The notes under the pieces: generated by a model
Told to the model about the DNA's origin: nothing
What the model saw: only the letters and a program-made list of their open reading frames with translations
The model's database searches: none
Position numbers and translations under genes: made by a program
Shown here: positions 34,697-43,444 of the stretch, one piece after another
Position numbering within the stretch: the stretch's first letter is position 1
Layout of the letters: the number at the start of each line of letters is the position of its first letter
Source of the DNA: Bacteroides sp. 51
Lineage (GTDB): Bacteria > Bacteroidota > Bacteroidia > Bacteroidales > Bacteroidaceae
Length of the DNA stretch: 64,000 nucleotides
Direction of reading: 5' to 3'
Assembly: GCF_010500965.1 (NCBI RefSeq)
Contig: NZ_QVMI01000014.1
Location: forward strand, 1 to 64,000

Positions 34697-34805
34697 TTTA
34701 AGCTTTGAGTTCTAAGTTTTGAGTTTTAAGTGTCCATGCGGATTGAACTTGAAACTAAAAAACAAAACTTAAAACTCAAAACTCAAAACTTAAAACTAAA
34801 AAAAT
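34697..34805. repeat. Gapped inverted repeat between nqrD and nqrE
   Basis: TTTGAGTTCTAAGTTTTGAG on the left and AAAACTCAAAACTCAAAAC words on the right flank a centre with TCCATGCGGATTG. Words and centre match the repeat between nqrA and nqrB, so the two may be copies of one element. Confidence 0.7.
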
Positions 34806-35435
34806 ATGGAAAGTAATTTATTAAGTTTATTCGTCCGCTCCATTTTTGTAGACAATATGATCTTTGCTTACTTCCTGGGTATGTGTTCGTACCTGGCTGT
34901 ATCGAAGAACGTAAAGACTGCTATGGGGTTAGGGATTGCCGTTATATTTGTGTTGGTAGTAACACTTCCTGTAAACTACTTATTGCAGACTAAAGTGTTG
35001 TCGCCAGGGGGTATTTTCGGAGATGTTGACTTAACTTTTTTAAGTTTCATCTTGTTTATTGCAGTAATTGCAGGTATTACCCAGTTGGTAGAAATGGCTG
35101 TAGAGCGTTTTAGCCCTTCACTTTATTCTTCATTAGGTATCTTCTTGCCTTTGATTGCTGTGAACTGTGCTATCATGGGAGGGTCTTTGTTTATGCAACA
35201 ACGTATTACCATGGAAGCTTCCAATCCGCAAGCTATTACCGATGTTTGGGGGGCTATTGTGTATGCATTAGGCTCGGGTATTGGTTGGTTGTTGGCTATT
35301 GTTGGTCTGGCTGCTATTCGTGAAAAGATGGCATACTCTGATGTTCCTGCTCCGCTTCGTGGATTAGGTATTACCTTCATTACGGTAGGGCTGATGGCTA
35401 TGGCCTTTATGTGTTTCTCAGGATTGAAAATTTAA
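34806..35435 (+). CDS. nqrE: Na+-NQR subunit E
   Basis: A 209-residue six-helix membrane protein of the NqrDE/RnfAE family, homologous to NqrD with inverted topology. Landmarks are [20 protein letters not shown] (Cys for the shared iron centre) and [20 protein letters not shown]. It is followed after 21 bases of AAATTTAAAATT-type repeat by nqrF. Confidence 0.97.
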   Translation: MESNLLSLFVRSIFVDNMIFAYFLGMCSYLAVSKNVKTAMGLGIAVIFVLVVTLPVNYLLQTKVLSPGGIFGDVDLTFLSFILFIAVIAGITQLVEMAVERFSPSLYSSLGIFLPLIAVNCAIMGGSLFMQQRITMEASNPQAITDVWGAIVYALGSGIGWLLAIVGLAAIREKMAYSDVPAPLRGLGITFITVGLMAMAFMCFSGLKI

Positions 35436-35456
35436 AATTTAAAATTCAGAATTAAT

Positions 35457-36710
35457 ATGACGTCTTTAATATTAGCGAGTATCGGAGTTTTCCTTGCAGT
35501 AATTCTTCTGCTCGTCGTTATACTTCTGGTAGCCAAAAACTATCTTGCGCCATCCGGTAAAGTTAAGATTACAATTAATGGTGAAAAAGAAGTGGAAGTA
35601 GACAGCGGTTCAAATCTGTTGACTACGTTATCTTCTAATAAAATATTTCTTCCTTCTGCTTGTGGTGGTGGTGGTTCTTGTGCGCAATGCCGTTGCCAGA
35701 TCGAAGCCGGGGGAGGTGAGATCCTTCCAACGGAGAAGGTGCACTTTTCGCGTAAAGAGCAGCAAGCCAACTGGCGTTTGGGATGCCAGGTGAAAGTGAA
35801 ACAGGATATGGAAATCAAAGTTCCTGAATCGGTTCTTGGTGTGAAGAAGTGGGAGTGTGAAGTGGTATCCAATAACAATGTGGCTACTTTTATCAAGGAA
35901 TTTGTTGTGAAGTTGCCCGAGGGTGAACACTTGAACTTTACTTCGGGTGGTTATATTCAGATTGATGTTCCTAAATACGATATCAAATATTCGGATTATG
36001 ATGTGGAGGAACGTTTCCGTGGCGATTGGGACAAGTTTAATATGTGGGATATTGCATATAAGAATACCGAAGAAACCATGCGTGCTTACTCTATGGCCAA
36101 CTATCCGGCCGAGGGTGATATCGTGATGTTGAACGTTCGTATTGCAACGCCTCCGTTTGACCGTGTAAACGGTGGATTTATGAAAGTACCTCCAGGTATC
36201 TGTTCTTCTTATATCTTCTCACTGAAACCGGGGGATAAAGTAATGATTTCCGGTCCTTTCGGTGAATTCCATCCGCTTCTGGATTCCGATCGCGAGATGC
36301 TTTATGTGGGTGGTGGTGCCGGTATGGCTCCGTTGCGTTCGCATATTCTTCACTTGTTGCGTACGTTGAAGATTACTGATCGGAAGATTAGCTATTGGTA
36401 TGGTGCACGTGCGTTGAATGAAGTGTTCTATATGGAAGATTTTCTTGAGCTGGAAAAACAATTCCCTAACTTCTCGTTCCATCTGGCACTCGACCGTGAA
36501 GATCCGGAGGCAGATAAAGCTGGTGTGAAATATACCGCGGGATTTGTTCATAATGTGATTCTTAACAATTATCTGAAAGATCACGAGGCTCCGGAAGATA
36601 TTGAATACTACATGTGTGGTCCTGGCCCGATGGCTAAAGCAGTTGAAAAGATGCTGTATGACTTGGGTGTTCCACGTAATATGTTGATGTTCGACGACTT
36701 TGGCGGATAA
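35457..36710 (+). CDS. nqrF: Na+-NQR subunit F (NADH dehydrogenase module)
   Basis: A 417-residue entry point for electrons from NADH. It has an N-terminal membrane helix (about 5-26), a 2Fe-2S ferredoxin-like domain with Cys69, Cys75, Cys78 and Cys110 in SACGGGGSCAQCRC and RLGCQ, an FAD domain with RAYSMANYPAEG, and an NAD-binding domain with YVGGGAGMAPLRSH and MCGPGPM. The final FDDFGG is family-typical. All electron-transfer residues expected are present. It closes the operon; a terminator follows. Confidence 0.97.
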   Translation: MTSLILASIGVFLAVILLLVVILLVAKNYLAPSGKVKITINGEKEVEVDSGSNLLTTLSSNKIFLPSACGGGGSCAQCRCQIEAGGGEILPTEKVHFSRKEQQANWRLGCQVKVKQDMEIKVPESVLGVKKWECEVVSNNNVATFIKEFVVKLPEGEHLNFTSGGYIQIDVPKYDIKYSDYDVEERFRGDWDKFNMWDIAYKNTEETMRAYSMANYPAEGDIVMLNVRIATPPFDRVNGGFMKVPPGICSSYIFSLKPGDKVMISGPFGEFHPLLDSDREMLYVGGGAGMAPLRSHILHLLRTLKITDRKISYWYGARALNEVFYMEDFLELEKQFPNFSFHLALDREDPEADKAGVKYTAGFVHNVILNNYLKDHEAPEDIEYYMCGPGPMAKAVEKMLYDLGVPRNMLMFDDFGG

Positions 36711-36732
36711 TCTTATTTAAAATATTCATGTG

Positions 36733-36769
36733 AAAACCAGTGATAAGAATTCTTATTACTGGTTTTTTT
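36733..36769 (+). terminator. Terminator of the nqr operon
   Basis: AAAACCAGTGATAAGAA pairs with TTCTTATTACTGGTTTT (one mismatch) and is followed by TTT, a long near-perfect stem starting 22 bases after nqrF. Confidence 0.85.
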
Positions 36770-36803
36770 GTCACATCTGTATCTTTAGTTGTATTTTTTT
36801 GTG

Positions 36804-36811
36804 TAATTTTG
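36804..36811 (+). promoter_or_regulatory. Candidate -7 element for the Asn-synthetase-like gene
   Basis: TAATTTTG lies 26 bases before the ATG at 36838. A -33 TTG at the right distance is not evident (the nearest, 36788-36790, is 13 bases away). Confidence 0.35.
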
Positions 36812-36837
36812 CACTCATATTAAAAAGGAATTAGCTA

Positions 36838-38442
36838 ATGGCCGACTTTTATTACAGTTTTGATAACTCTTCGCAAGAAAGATACATCCCTAAGTTTAAA
36901 GAATACGATAGTCTGCTTAATGTAGCATCCGGATTTGATATCTTTTATAACGCCAAAACAACAACTCACATCACAGAGGGAGAGGATAGTATAACCATAC
37001 TGGGTTATGTGTATAAACTAAAAAGTGGCATAGAGGCTTATCTATCTGATTTATTGCTGAACTTTAAAGAGGAGCGTATTGCAGAAGCTAAAAAGGAGCT
37101 TTTGGGACAATATACGGCTATTATATATAAAGGTGGCAAGATCTATCTCTTCTCAGACTTTCTCCAGACTCGTTGTATCTTTTATAGTATTGCAGATAAA
37201 TCGGTGTGTTCATCGTTTGCGTCTTTAGGTGCAGTACCCACAGATGAGTATAAGGCTTTTGAGTTTTTGGCAATGAGGCATTGTATTTATCCTGTATGGT
37301 TGGGTAATACTACGATTGATGATAAAATAAAGCGGCTGCGTGCATTTGAGTACTTAAAAATAGACGAGAAAACCGGTGAGTTGAGTGTTGAGGGCATTCA
37401 GGTTACAATAGATAACCGTAAGGTAGACTCTCTGAAAGAGATAAAGGCATTAACTCTATCTTTATTGCGGGATGCTATTCATCATCCGGCTATTCAACAT
37501 AAGAAAATAGGTTCCACAATTACCGGAGGATTTGATAGCCGGTTTGTAACTTCATTGGCCAAGGAATACTATCCTGATTTGAATTTGAGGATATCGACTT
37601 TTAAAGGTGAGAAATCATTGGATTTTACGATTGCTACCGAAGTTGCAAAAGCGTTATCATTGCCTTTAAAAATATATGAAACGGACCTTGAAAAGCAAAA
37701 GGGAGATTTTTATGATCTTTCGGATGGGCTTACGCCACGTGAGAACAGTATTATGATGGAGTTGTTCCAGCATACCACAGATTATGATTTAGGTTTTGGT
37801 GGCGCATATGGAACAGAACTGTATACAACAGCCGAATTTGAAACGAAAGAAGAATGGGTGAATGCTTTTCTGGATAAGGTTAAGCATGCAGTTAAAGCAC
37901 CCTCGGAATATTATAAGCGTTTTGAACAGTCGTTATATAGTGACTTGGAGGCGGTTGAAAAGCATTATTTGCTTAAGGAGCATAACCCCAAGGACCTGAT
38001 GAGGATATTCCGGCTATTGGTTACGGGCTTTTTCTCATCTCAGGTTGTTGCTACTTATAATATCCACGGACTTCAATATGAGTTATTTGGAACCTATCCG
38101 GTCATTGAAACCGGTTTGAAGATTCCATATAAATATCTGGGTAGTAAACTCACCTTTGGACGCTTCTATATGATTCCTAAAGCGCTTGTTGCTACGATTA
38201 ACCCCAAAGTGAGTAAGATTAATACCACACACTTCTGTCCGATGTGCCCACTGTCTGTTTTTTCTCTTATTCCTTATGTATCAGGTAAACTCAAAGGGAA
38301 GCAGTACTATAAGAATCTGGCAAAGACGCAGGCAGGTAAAGAGGAAAGATTAACGTATCACTCGGATAACATACAATATACATCCAACTATTGGTTTGAA
38401 GGTTTTATGTTGAAATATCTTAGTGAAAGCAAAAAGCCTTAA
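36838..38442 (+). CDS. Asparagine-synthetase-like protein lacking the glutaminase cysteine
   Basis: A 534-residue protein with the two-domain layout of asparagine synthetase B. The N-terminal Ntn-type domain (about 1-190) begins MADFYYSFDN, so the essential Cys2 nucleophile is absent and no glutamine-derived ammonia should be made. The synthetase domain keeps the PP-loop TGGFDSR (229-235) and further blocks (DFTIATEVAKALSLPLKIYE, GFGGAYGTELYTT). Related proteins activate carboxylates in sugar amidation and lasso peptide maturation (B/C protein). Between the polysaccharide locus and a flippase gene, carboxyl modification of a surface sugar is plausible. No precursor peptide or leader peptidase gene is adjacent. 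Confidence 0.8.
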   Translation: MADFYYSFDNSSQERYIPKFKEYDSLLNVASGFDIFYNAKTTTHITEGEDSITILGYVYKLKSGIEAYLSDLLLNFKEERIAEAKKELLGQYTAIIYKGGKIYLFSDFLQTRCIFYSIADKSVCSSFASLGAVPTDEYKAFEFLAMRHCIYPVWLGNTTIDDKIKRLRAFEYLKIDEKTGELSVEGIQVTIDNRKVDSLKEIKALTLSLLRDAIHHPAIQHKKIGSTITGGFDSRFVTSLAKEYYPDLNLRISTFKGEKSLDFTIATEVAKALSLPLKIYETDLEKQKGDFYDLSDGLTPRENSIMMELFQHTTDYDLGFGGAYGTELYTTAEFETKEEWVNAFLDKVKHAVKAPSEYYKRFEQSLYSDLEAVEKHYLLKEHNPKDLMRIFRLLVTGFFSSQVVATYNIHGLQYELFGTYPVIETGLKIPYKYLGSKLTFGRFYMIPKALVATINPKVSKINTTHFCPMCPLSVFSLIPYVSGKLKGKQYYKNLAKTQAGKEERLTYHSDNIQYTSNYWFEGFMLKYLSESKKP

Positions 38443-38988
38443 AATTGCACAAAAAAGATTGTATTTCTTCGATTTTGCTTGCACGCATATTCTTTGAAAA
38501 TCTTCAATGATATGATAAAAACCGGTTTTGGGCATGCTTTTGTGTCATATTATTAATGATTGGAGCTACTTCAGCACAATAATATCTACAGTTGAGCCGC
38601 GTGTTATCGACAGCACGCGGCTCAACTATTGACAGCGCGCGGCTCAAGTGTAGACATCCGAGCGCTTGGCTGTCGACAGCACGCGGCTCAACTGTAAAGA
38701 GTGGTTCAATTTATAGATTTTCATTCTCTGGTTGAATGATTTTGAGTAGGCTGGTTGGATTGTGTATTTGATATAATGTTGTGCGATTTTCTGTCGATTT
38801 ATCTATTGTTCCTTTCTTCTGGTGTCCTTTTGGTTGTTTTCTTTGCATAAATGCATTTATTTGTTTCTGCATAATGCGGTTCTTTTGCCATTTTCCCTTT
38901 CCCTTTTATCCCAAGTCCTGAGTTTGCAATTTAAAGCCTGGTAGAATATCAAATTGTTATTTTGATAGAATGAAATGATTCTATCCCT
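38443..38988. other. Intergenic region between convergent genes with a 22-base array
   Basis: The 546 bases carry the repeat array at 38588-38695. The rest is AT-rich, with T-rich runs (about 38800-38905) and no convincing reading frame or terminator. Confidence 0.5.
38588..38695. repeat. Four 22-base tandem units with an inverted first arm
   Basis: Units run 38605-38626, 38627-38648, 38649-38670 and 38671-38692, with consensus TNTNGACAGCACGCGGCTCA plus a final AC. Units 1, 2 and 4 are close; unit 3 is diverged (TGTAGACATCCGAGCGCTTG then GC). The array is preceded by an inverted copy ACAGTTGAGCCGCGTG (38588-38603), the exact reverse complement of CACGCGGCTCAACTGT (38680-38695). Confidence 0.85.
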
Positions 38989-40446
38989 CTATTTTTTAAT
39001 TTTCCTTATCACCTCCCGCGCTTTCTGTAGAATATTATATTCTTTGGTAAATTGCAGGTATAAACCAGTTATACCTACTGCGATACATCCTTTGATAATG
39101 AGAGATACAATCATATTCATATCTTCGGTGAGAGGAATTACGGCATATAATATAACAGATAAAATGAGCGAAAGTAGAATGGGTGAAATGATTTGTTTGA
39201 GAAAAGACATGATCCCCGCCTTGAACAACACACAAAACATGATTGTAAAAGTAATAAAGAAATTAGTGGTGAAGGCTATAGATAGTAGCGCTCCTATCGC
39301 TTCGAGCGTCTGAAAAACAAATACCCCTGTAAGCGTTGCAATAACAATTGTGGCTGTAGATAGCAACCCGCATAAAAAGAGAAAATGTGTAGTACCTGCC
39401 GATTGAAAAATAGAACCGGACGTAGATAGTATAATCTGAAATCCTACCGAAAGCGCCAGAAGTTTAAATACAGGAACCGATGCCTCCCATTGCGTTCCGA
39501 ACAAGATGTAAATAATCTCTTCACCTGTAAAAAACAGAAGGACAGACAAAGGGAAGCCAATAAAGCCCAGTAGCTTAATTACTTTAGAATAATTGATGCG
39601 CATTCTTCCCAGATCATTCTGCATATCCGAGAAAATAGGATGCATTACAGGTGTAATAATATAAGGAATATTCTGCAATGGCATTTGCATCAACTTGTAA
39701 GACTTATCATAATACCCCAGCTGCGACGCTCCTAAATACTTGTTTATAATAAGCTTATCCAGATTTACCGAGAAATAATTTAATATATTAAACAAGAACT
39801 GATAGGAAGAAAAACTTCTGATCTTTTTCAGGGGAGCCCAGTTGATATTGAAGAAACGAAACCTGAGTGGCGATTCGCGATAGCTAAGTATAAACAAAAA
39901 TACACTCGAAATAATAGATTGAATGACAAGCGAATACAGTCCTGCTCCTAAATACGCAGCTGCGATTGCTATTATACCCGCTATCAGTTGCACTATAAAA
40001 GAACGTATAGCCAGAAAACGAAACTTCTTATCCTTATACAATAAAGCATTGGGAACTACACTTGCACAAGAAAAAAACACGGAAATGGATAATAGCTGGC
40101 ACAGAAGAACAAATACCTCCGATTCGTAAATAGATGCAATCGTCCAGGAACTAAGAAAGAAAACAATAGCCAATATAAATCCTGTAATAATCGTAAACGT
40201 AAAAACCGATTCAGTATCTTCTTTCGTGAAATCGTGATTCTGTATAACCGCAGGACCAATGCCGATATCTCCTAAAATACTAAAGAAAGAAATAAGAACC
40301 ATAACCGGAACAAGTGTTCCAAAATCCTCGGGCGTAAGTAGCCGGGACAATACCGCGGTTATAACAATAGATATAACAATACCTGCGTATTTGGCAATGG
40401 CTGTATATAATACTCCGGATGCAAGCTGTTTTTTTATATCGGACAT
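38989..40446 (-). CDS. Wzx-like polysaccharide flippase
   Basis: A 485-residue inner-membrane protein with about twelve to fourteen helices of the oligosaccharide flippase (MOP/MATE-like) family. The N-terminus KKQLASGVLYTAIAKYAGIV and GTLVPVMVLISFFSILGDIG match the WzxC/TuaB-like branch, as do FNILNYFSVNLDKLIINKYLG and SQLGYYDKSYKLMQMPLQNI. It would flip lipid-linked repeat units to the periplasm. It is monocistronic and lies 9 kb from the main polysaccharide genes, which have no flippase of their own in the window. The promoter is at 40547-40576. Confidence 0.9.
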   Translation of the reverse strand: MSDIKKQLASGVLYTAIAKYAGIVISIVITAVLSRLLTPEDFGTLVPVMVLISFFSILGDIGIGPAVIQNHDFTKEDTESVFTFTIITGFILAIVFFLSSWTIASIYESEVFVLLCQLLSISVFFSCASVVPNALLYKDKKFRFLAIRSFIVQLIAGIIAIAAAYLGAGLYSLVIQSIISSVFLFILSYRESPLRFRFFNINWAPLKKIRSFSSYQFLFNILNYFSVNLDKLIINKYLGASQLGYYDKSYKLMQMPLQNIPYIITPVMHPIFSDMQNDLGRMRINYSKVIKLLGFIGFPLSVLLFFTGEEIIYILFGTQWEASVPVFKLLALSVGFQIILSTSGSIFQSAGTTHFLFLCGLLSTATIVIATLTGVFVFQTLEAIGALLSIAFTTNFFITFTIMFCVLFKAGIMSFLKQIISPILLSLILSVILYAVIPLTEDMNMIVSLIIKGCIAVGITGLYLQFTKEYNILQKAREVIRKIKK

Positions 40447-40448
40447 GC

Positions 40449-40493
40449 TTTTAATTTACTGTTAGACTATTTACTATTTTGCGATTGAAGCTA
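40449..40493. repeat. TTACGATT-family repeat fragment upstream of the flippase
   Basis: TTAATTTACTGTTAGACTAT and TTACTATTTTGCGATTGAAG are diverged words of the family at 7.46, 17.0, 19.27 and 51.05 kb. Confidence 0.4.
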
Positions 40494-40546
40494 GCATTTT
40501 TGTTTTTCTGATTCGTATTATTAACGGTTGTCTTGTAATAAGCGGT

Positions 40547-40576
40547 CAAAATTAGATATAAATGATGTATTCTCAA
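40547..40576 (-). promoter_or_regulatory. Bacteroidota-type promoter for the flippase gene
   Basis: On the minus strand TTG (40574-40576) precedes TAATTTTG (40547-40554) by 19 bases. The start lies about 100 bases before the ATG at 40446. Confidence 0.55.
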
Positions 40577-40619
40577 TGGGAAACGAACAATAAAATAAGA
40601 AATTCCTTGTTTTTCATCG

Positions 40620-40627
40620 TATCTTTG
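40620..40627 (+). promoter_or_regulatory. Candidate -7 element of the DEAD-box helicase gene
   Basis: TATCTTTG ends only four bases before the ATG at 40632. With the usual spacing the transcript would start at or just after that ATG, implying a leaderless message or use of the in-frame ATG at 40650. Confidence 0.45.
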
Positions 40628-40631
40628 CACA

Positions 40632-41963
40632 ATGAAACAGAAAAACGATATGATAGGGAGCGCTCTTCGGAGTTTGGGTATTGACTCCTTGAATGCAATG
40701 CAGGAAGCCTCCGTACAAGCAGCTAAAGAAAAGAATGATATAATTCTGCTATCCCCAACCGGAACAGGTAAGACGTTGGCTTTTCTATTACCTTTATTGC
40801 AGAACTTAAGAACCGAAGATAAAAACATCCAGGCACTAATATTAGTACCCTCCCGCGAACTGGCCCTACAGATTGACTCTGTTTTCAAATCACTGAGCAC
40901 CCCATGGAAAATATGCTGCTGCTATGGCGGGCATCCTATTGCTGAAGAAAAGAAAAGCATTCTTGGCAACCACCCCGCTGTAATTATTGGTACTCCCGGA
41001 CGCATTGCAGATCATCTTCGCAAAGGAAACTTCCCCCCGGAAACGATCCAGACATTAATCATTGACGAGTTTGATAAGTCTCTCGAACTGGGCTTTCATG
41101 ATGAAATGGCTGAAATTATTTCTCAACTATCCGGACTTACCAAACGAATGCTTCTATCGGCTACAGATATTGAAGAGTTGCCCGCGTTTACCAATCTGCA
41201 ATCTCCTGTAAAGTTAAACTTCCTGCCTCAGGGCGAACAAGAAGAATCCCGCTTAGAACTATTGAAACTCATTTCTCCTTCTAAAGATAAGATTGAAACC
41301 CTCTATCAGCTGCTTTGTACACTAGGCAATAAGTCGAGCATCGTATTCTGTAATCACCGCGATGCAGTAGACCGTGTCAGTAAACTATTGAACGAGAAAG
41401 GATTATATAATGAAACTTTTCATGGAGGTATGGAACAGCCCGACCGTGAAAAAGCACTTTATAAGTTCCGTAATGGTAGCTGCTACGTATTAGTATCTAC
41501 AGACCTGGCTGCCCGTGGACTGGATATACCCGAGATTGAACATATCATTCATTACCATCTCCCCATAAACGAAGAAGCCTTTACTCACCGTAATGGGCGC
41601 ACAGCTCGTTGGGATGCTACAGGGACCTCATTCCTTATATTAAATGAACTAGAAAGTCTGCCCGATTATCTGGGAAATGATATCCCCGAATATACACTCG
41701 CCGATCAGCCCCCGCTACCTGCCAAACCTCTATGGGCAACATTATATATTGGAAAAGGCAAAAAGGATAAGCTGAATAAAATTGATGTTGTAGGCTTCCT
41801 ATATAAAAAAGGAAATCTTTCCAAAGAAGACGTTGGGCGTGTGGATGTAAAAGAGCATTATGCCTTTGTGTCTATACGCCGGAATAAGCTGAAACAACTC
41901 CTCAATTTGATTCGTGGAGAAAAGATAAAAGGAATGAAAACGGTGATTGAAGAAGCACAATAA
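40632..41963 (+). CDS. DEAD-box RNA helicase, DbpA-like
   Basis: A 443-residue ATP-dependent RNA helicase. Motif I is SPTGTGKT (41-48), Ia PSRELALQ, Ib GTPGRIADHL, II DEFD (145-148, in place of DEAD), III LLSATD, and the second RecA domain has STDLAARGLDIPEIEHIIHY and HRNGRTARW. The C-terminal part (about 365-440) resembles the DbpA RNA-binding domain that recognises 23S rRNA hairpin 92, suggesting a role in large-subunit assembly. The start may be Met7 (40650) given the promoter position. It is divergent from the flippase gene. Confidence 0.93.
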   Translation: MKQKNDMIGSALRSLGIDSLNAMQEASVQAAKEKNDIILLSPTGTGKTLAFLLPLLQNLRTEDKNIQALILVPSRELALQIDSVFKSLSTPWKICCCYGGHPIAEEKKSILGNHPAVIIGTPGRIADHLRKGNFPPETIQTLIIDEFDKSLELGFHDEMAEIISQLSGLTKRMLLSATDIEELPAFTNLQSPVKLNFLPQGEQEESRLELLKLISPSKDKIETLYQLLCTLGNKSSIVFCNHRDAVDRVSKLLNEKGLYNETFHGGMEQPDREKALYKFRNGSCYVLVSTDLAARGLDIPEIEHIIHYHLPINEEAFTHRNGRTARWDATGTSFLILNELESLPDYLGNDIPEYTLADQPPLPAKPLWATLYIGKGKKDKLNKIDVVGFLYKKGNLSKEDVGRVDVKEHYAFVSIRRNKLKQLLNLIRGEKIKGMKTVIEEAQ

Positions 41964-42150
41964 AAGTTTAAAACTTTATTTTGTGTCAAACTGTCAGAAG
42001 TGTGGTGGGTAAATATTCAGTTTTTAACCAATAATAGGCTTACTGTATTTCGAAAATAGGGCTAATTTGTGTCATTTTGGTTGGTGTTTAATGCTAAACA
42101 ACACTGTTTTTAAACCTTGTGCTTGACAAATGCTATTTATTAAATAAAAC

Positions 42151-42181
42151 TTTGTCGGATAGAAAAATATTTGTAATTTCG
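42151..42181 (+). promoter_or_regulatory. Promoter of the serC-serA group
   Basis: TTTG (42151-42154) lies 19 bases before TAATTTCG (42174-42181), one base off the consensus. The start codon of serC is 54 bases downstream. Confidence 0.55.
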
Positions 42182-42234
42182 CCTTGTCGAAAGACGTAAA
42201 ATAAACGTATTTGTCTAATCAAAACAAACTTCAA

Positions 42235-43302
42235 ATGAAAAAGCATAATTTTAATGCTGGACCTTCCATCCTTCCCCGTGAAGTAATAGAGGAAACTGCG
42301 AAGGCTATTTTAGATTTCAATGGTTCCGGGCTCTCTATTTTGGAAATTAGTCACCGATCCAAAGATTTTCAGGCTGTGGTTGATGAAGCTGAAGCCTTAT
42401 TCAAAGAATTACTAAATATCCCTGAAGGGTACTCGGTATTATTCTTAGGCGGTGGGGCCAGTTTGGAGTTTTGTATGGTACCTTATAACTTCCTTGAAAA
42501 GAAAGCTGCTTACCTCAATACCGGTGTATGGGCAAAGAAAGCGATGAAAGAAGCAAAAGGCTTTGGCGAAGTAGTAGAAGTTGCCTCTTCTGCCGATGCC
42601 AATTATACATTCATCCCCAAAGATTATACTATTCCGGCTGATGCGGATTATTTCCACATTACAACCAATAATACAATCTATGGAACCGAACTTTTTGAAG
42701 ACCTGAACTCACCAGTTCCCGTAGTAGCCGATATGTCTTCTGATATATTCTCTCGTCCGATAGATTTTTCTAAATACATTTGTATATATGGTGGTGCGCA
42801 AAAAAACCTTGCACCTGCAGGACTTACCTTTGTTATTGTAAAGAACGATGCGCTGGGTAAAGTATCACGCTATATTCCTACCATGTTGAACTATCAGACA
42901 CATGTTGACAATGCATCTATGTTCAATACACCTCCTGTATTGCCAATCTATTCGGCTATGCTTACATTGCGCTGGATCAAAGCATTGGGCGGAGTGAAGG
43001 AAATGGAACGCCGTGCTATTGAAAAAGCAGATATGCTGTATGCAGAAATCGACCGCAATAAGTTGTTTGTTGGTACAGCAGCTAAAGAAGACCGTTCACG
43101 CATGAACATCTGCTTCGTTATGGCTCCTGAATACAAAGACCTGGAAGCAGACTTCATGAAATTTGCCACTGAAAGAGGAATGGTTGGTATCAAAGGCCAC
43201 CGCTCAGTCGGAGGTTTCCGTGCCTCAACCTACAACGCTATTCCAAAAGAAAGCGTTCAGGCTTTGATTGACTGCATGCAGGAATTCGAGAAAACGAAAT
43301 AA
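42235..43302 (+). CDS. serC: Phosphoserine aminotransferase
   Basis: A 355-residue PLP aminotransferase that converts 3-phosphohydroxypyruvate to phosphoserine and also acts in PLP synthesis. It begins [19 protein letters not shown], with [31 protein letters not shown], and the PLP lysine in [14 protein letters not shown]. The frame extends upstream to a TTG at 42211, but the ATG at 42235 matches the family start and is used here. It precedes serA, and the DUF1015 gene follows. Confidence 0.97.
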   Translation: MKKHNFNAGPSILPREVIEETAKAILDFNGSGLSILEISHRSKDFQAVVDEAEALFKELLNIPEGYSVLFLGGGASLEFCMVPYNFLEKKAAYLNTGVWAKKAMKEAKGFGEVVEVASSADANYTFIPKDYTIPADADYFHITTNNTIYGTELFEDLNSPVPVVADMSSDIFSRPIDFSKYICIYGGAQKNLAPAGLTFVIVKNDALGKVSRYIPTMLNYQTHVDNASMFNTPPVLPIYSAMLTLRWIKALGGVKEMERRAIEKADMLYAEIDRNKLFVGTAAKEDRSRMNICFVMAPEYKDLEADFMKFATERGMVGIKGHRSVGGFRASTYNAIPKESVQALIDCMQEFEKTK

Positions 43303-43444
43303 TTTTGAATTTTAAATTTTGAATTTTGAGTTAGGAAAGCTGGATTAATGCCCAATAACTCAAAATTCATTGTTTATAATTCATTCCTCAATAAACTTAA
43401 GGTATTTATAACTTGAAATTTAAAATTCATAATTCAAAATTATA
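43303..43444. repeat. Gapped inverted repeat between serC and serA
   Basis: TTTTGAATTTTAAATTTTGA words (43303-43330) are opposed by AAATTTAAAATTCATAATTC words (43415-43441), with a further AACTCAAAATTCATTG inside. It fills the whole gap. Confidence 0.65.

Noticed and set aside
36838-38442. Lasso peptide or other RiPP cluster
   Set aside because: The asparagine-synthetase-like protein would fit, but there is no precursor peptide, leader peptidase or dedicated transporter next to it.
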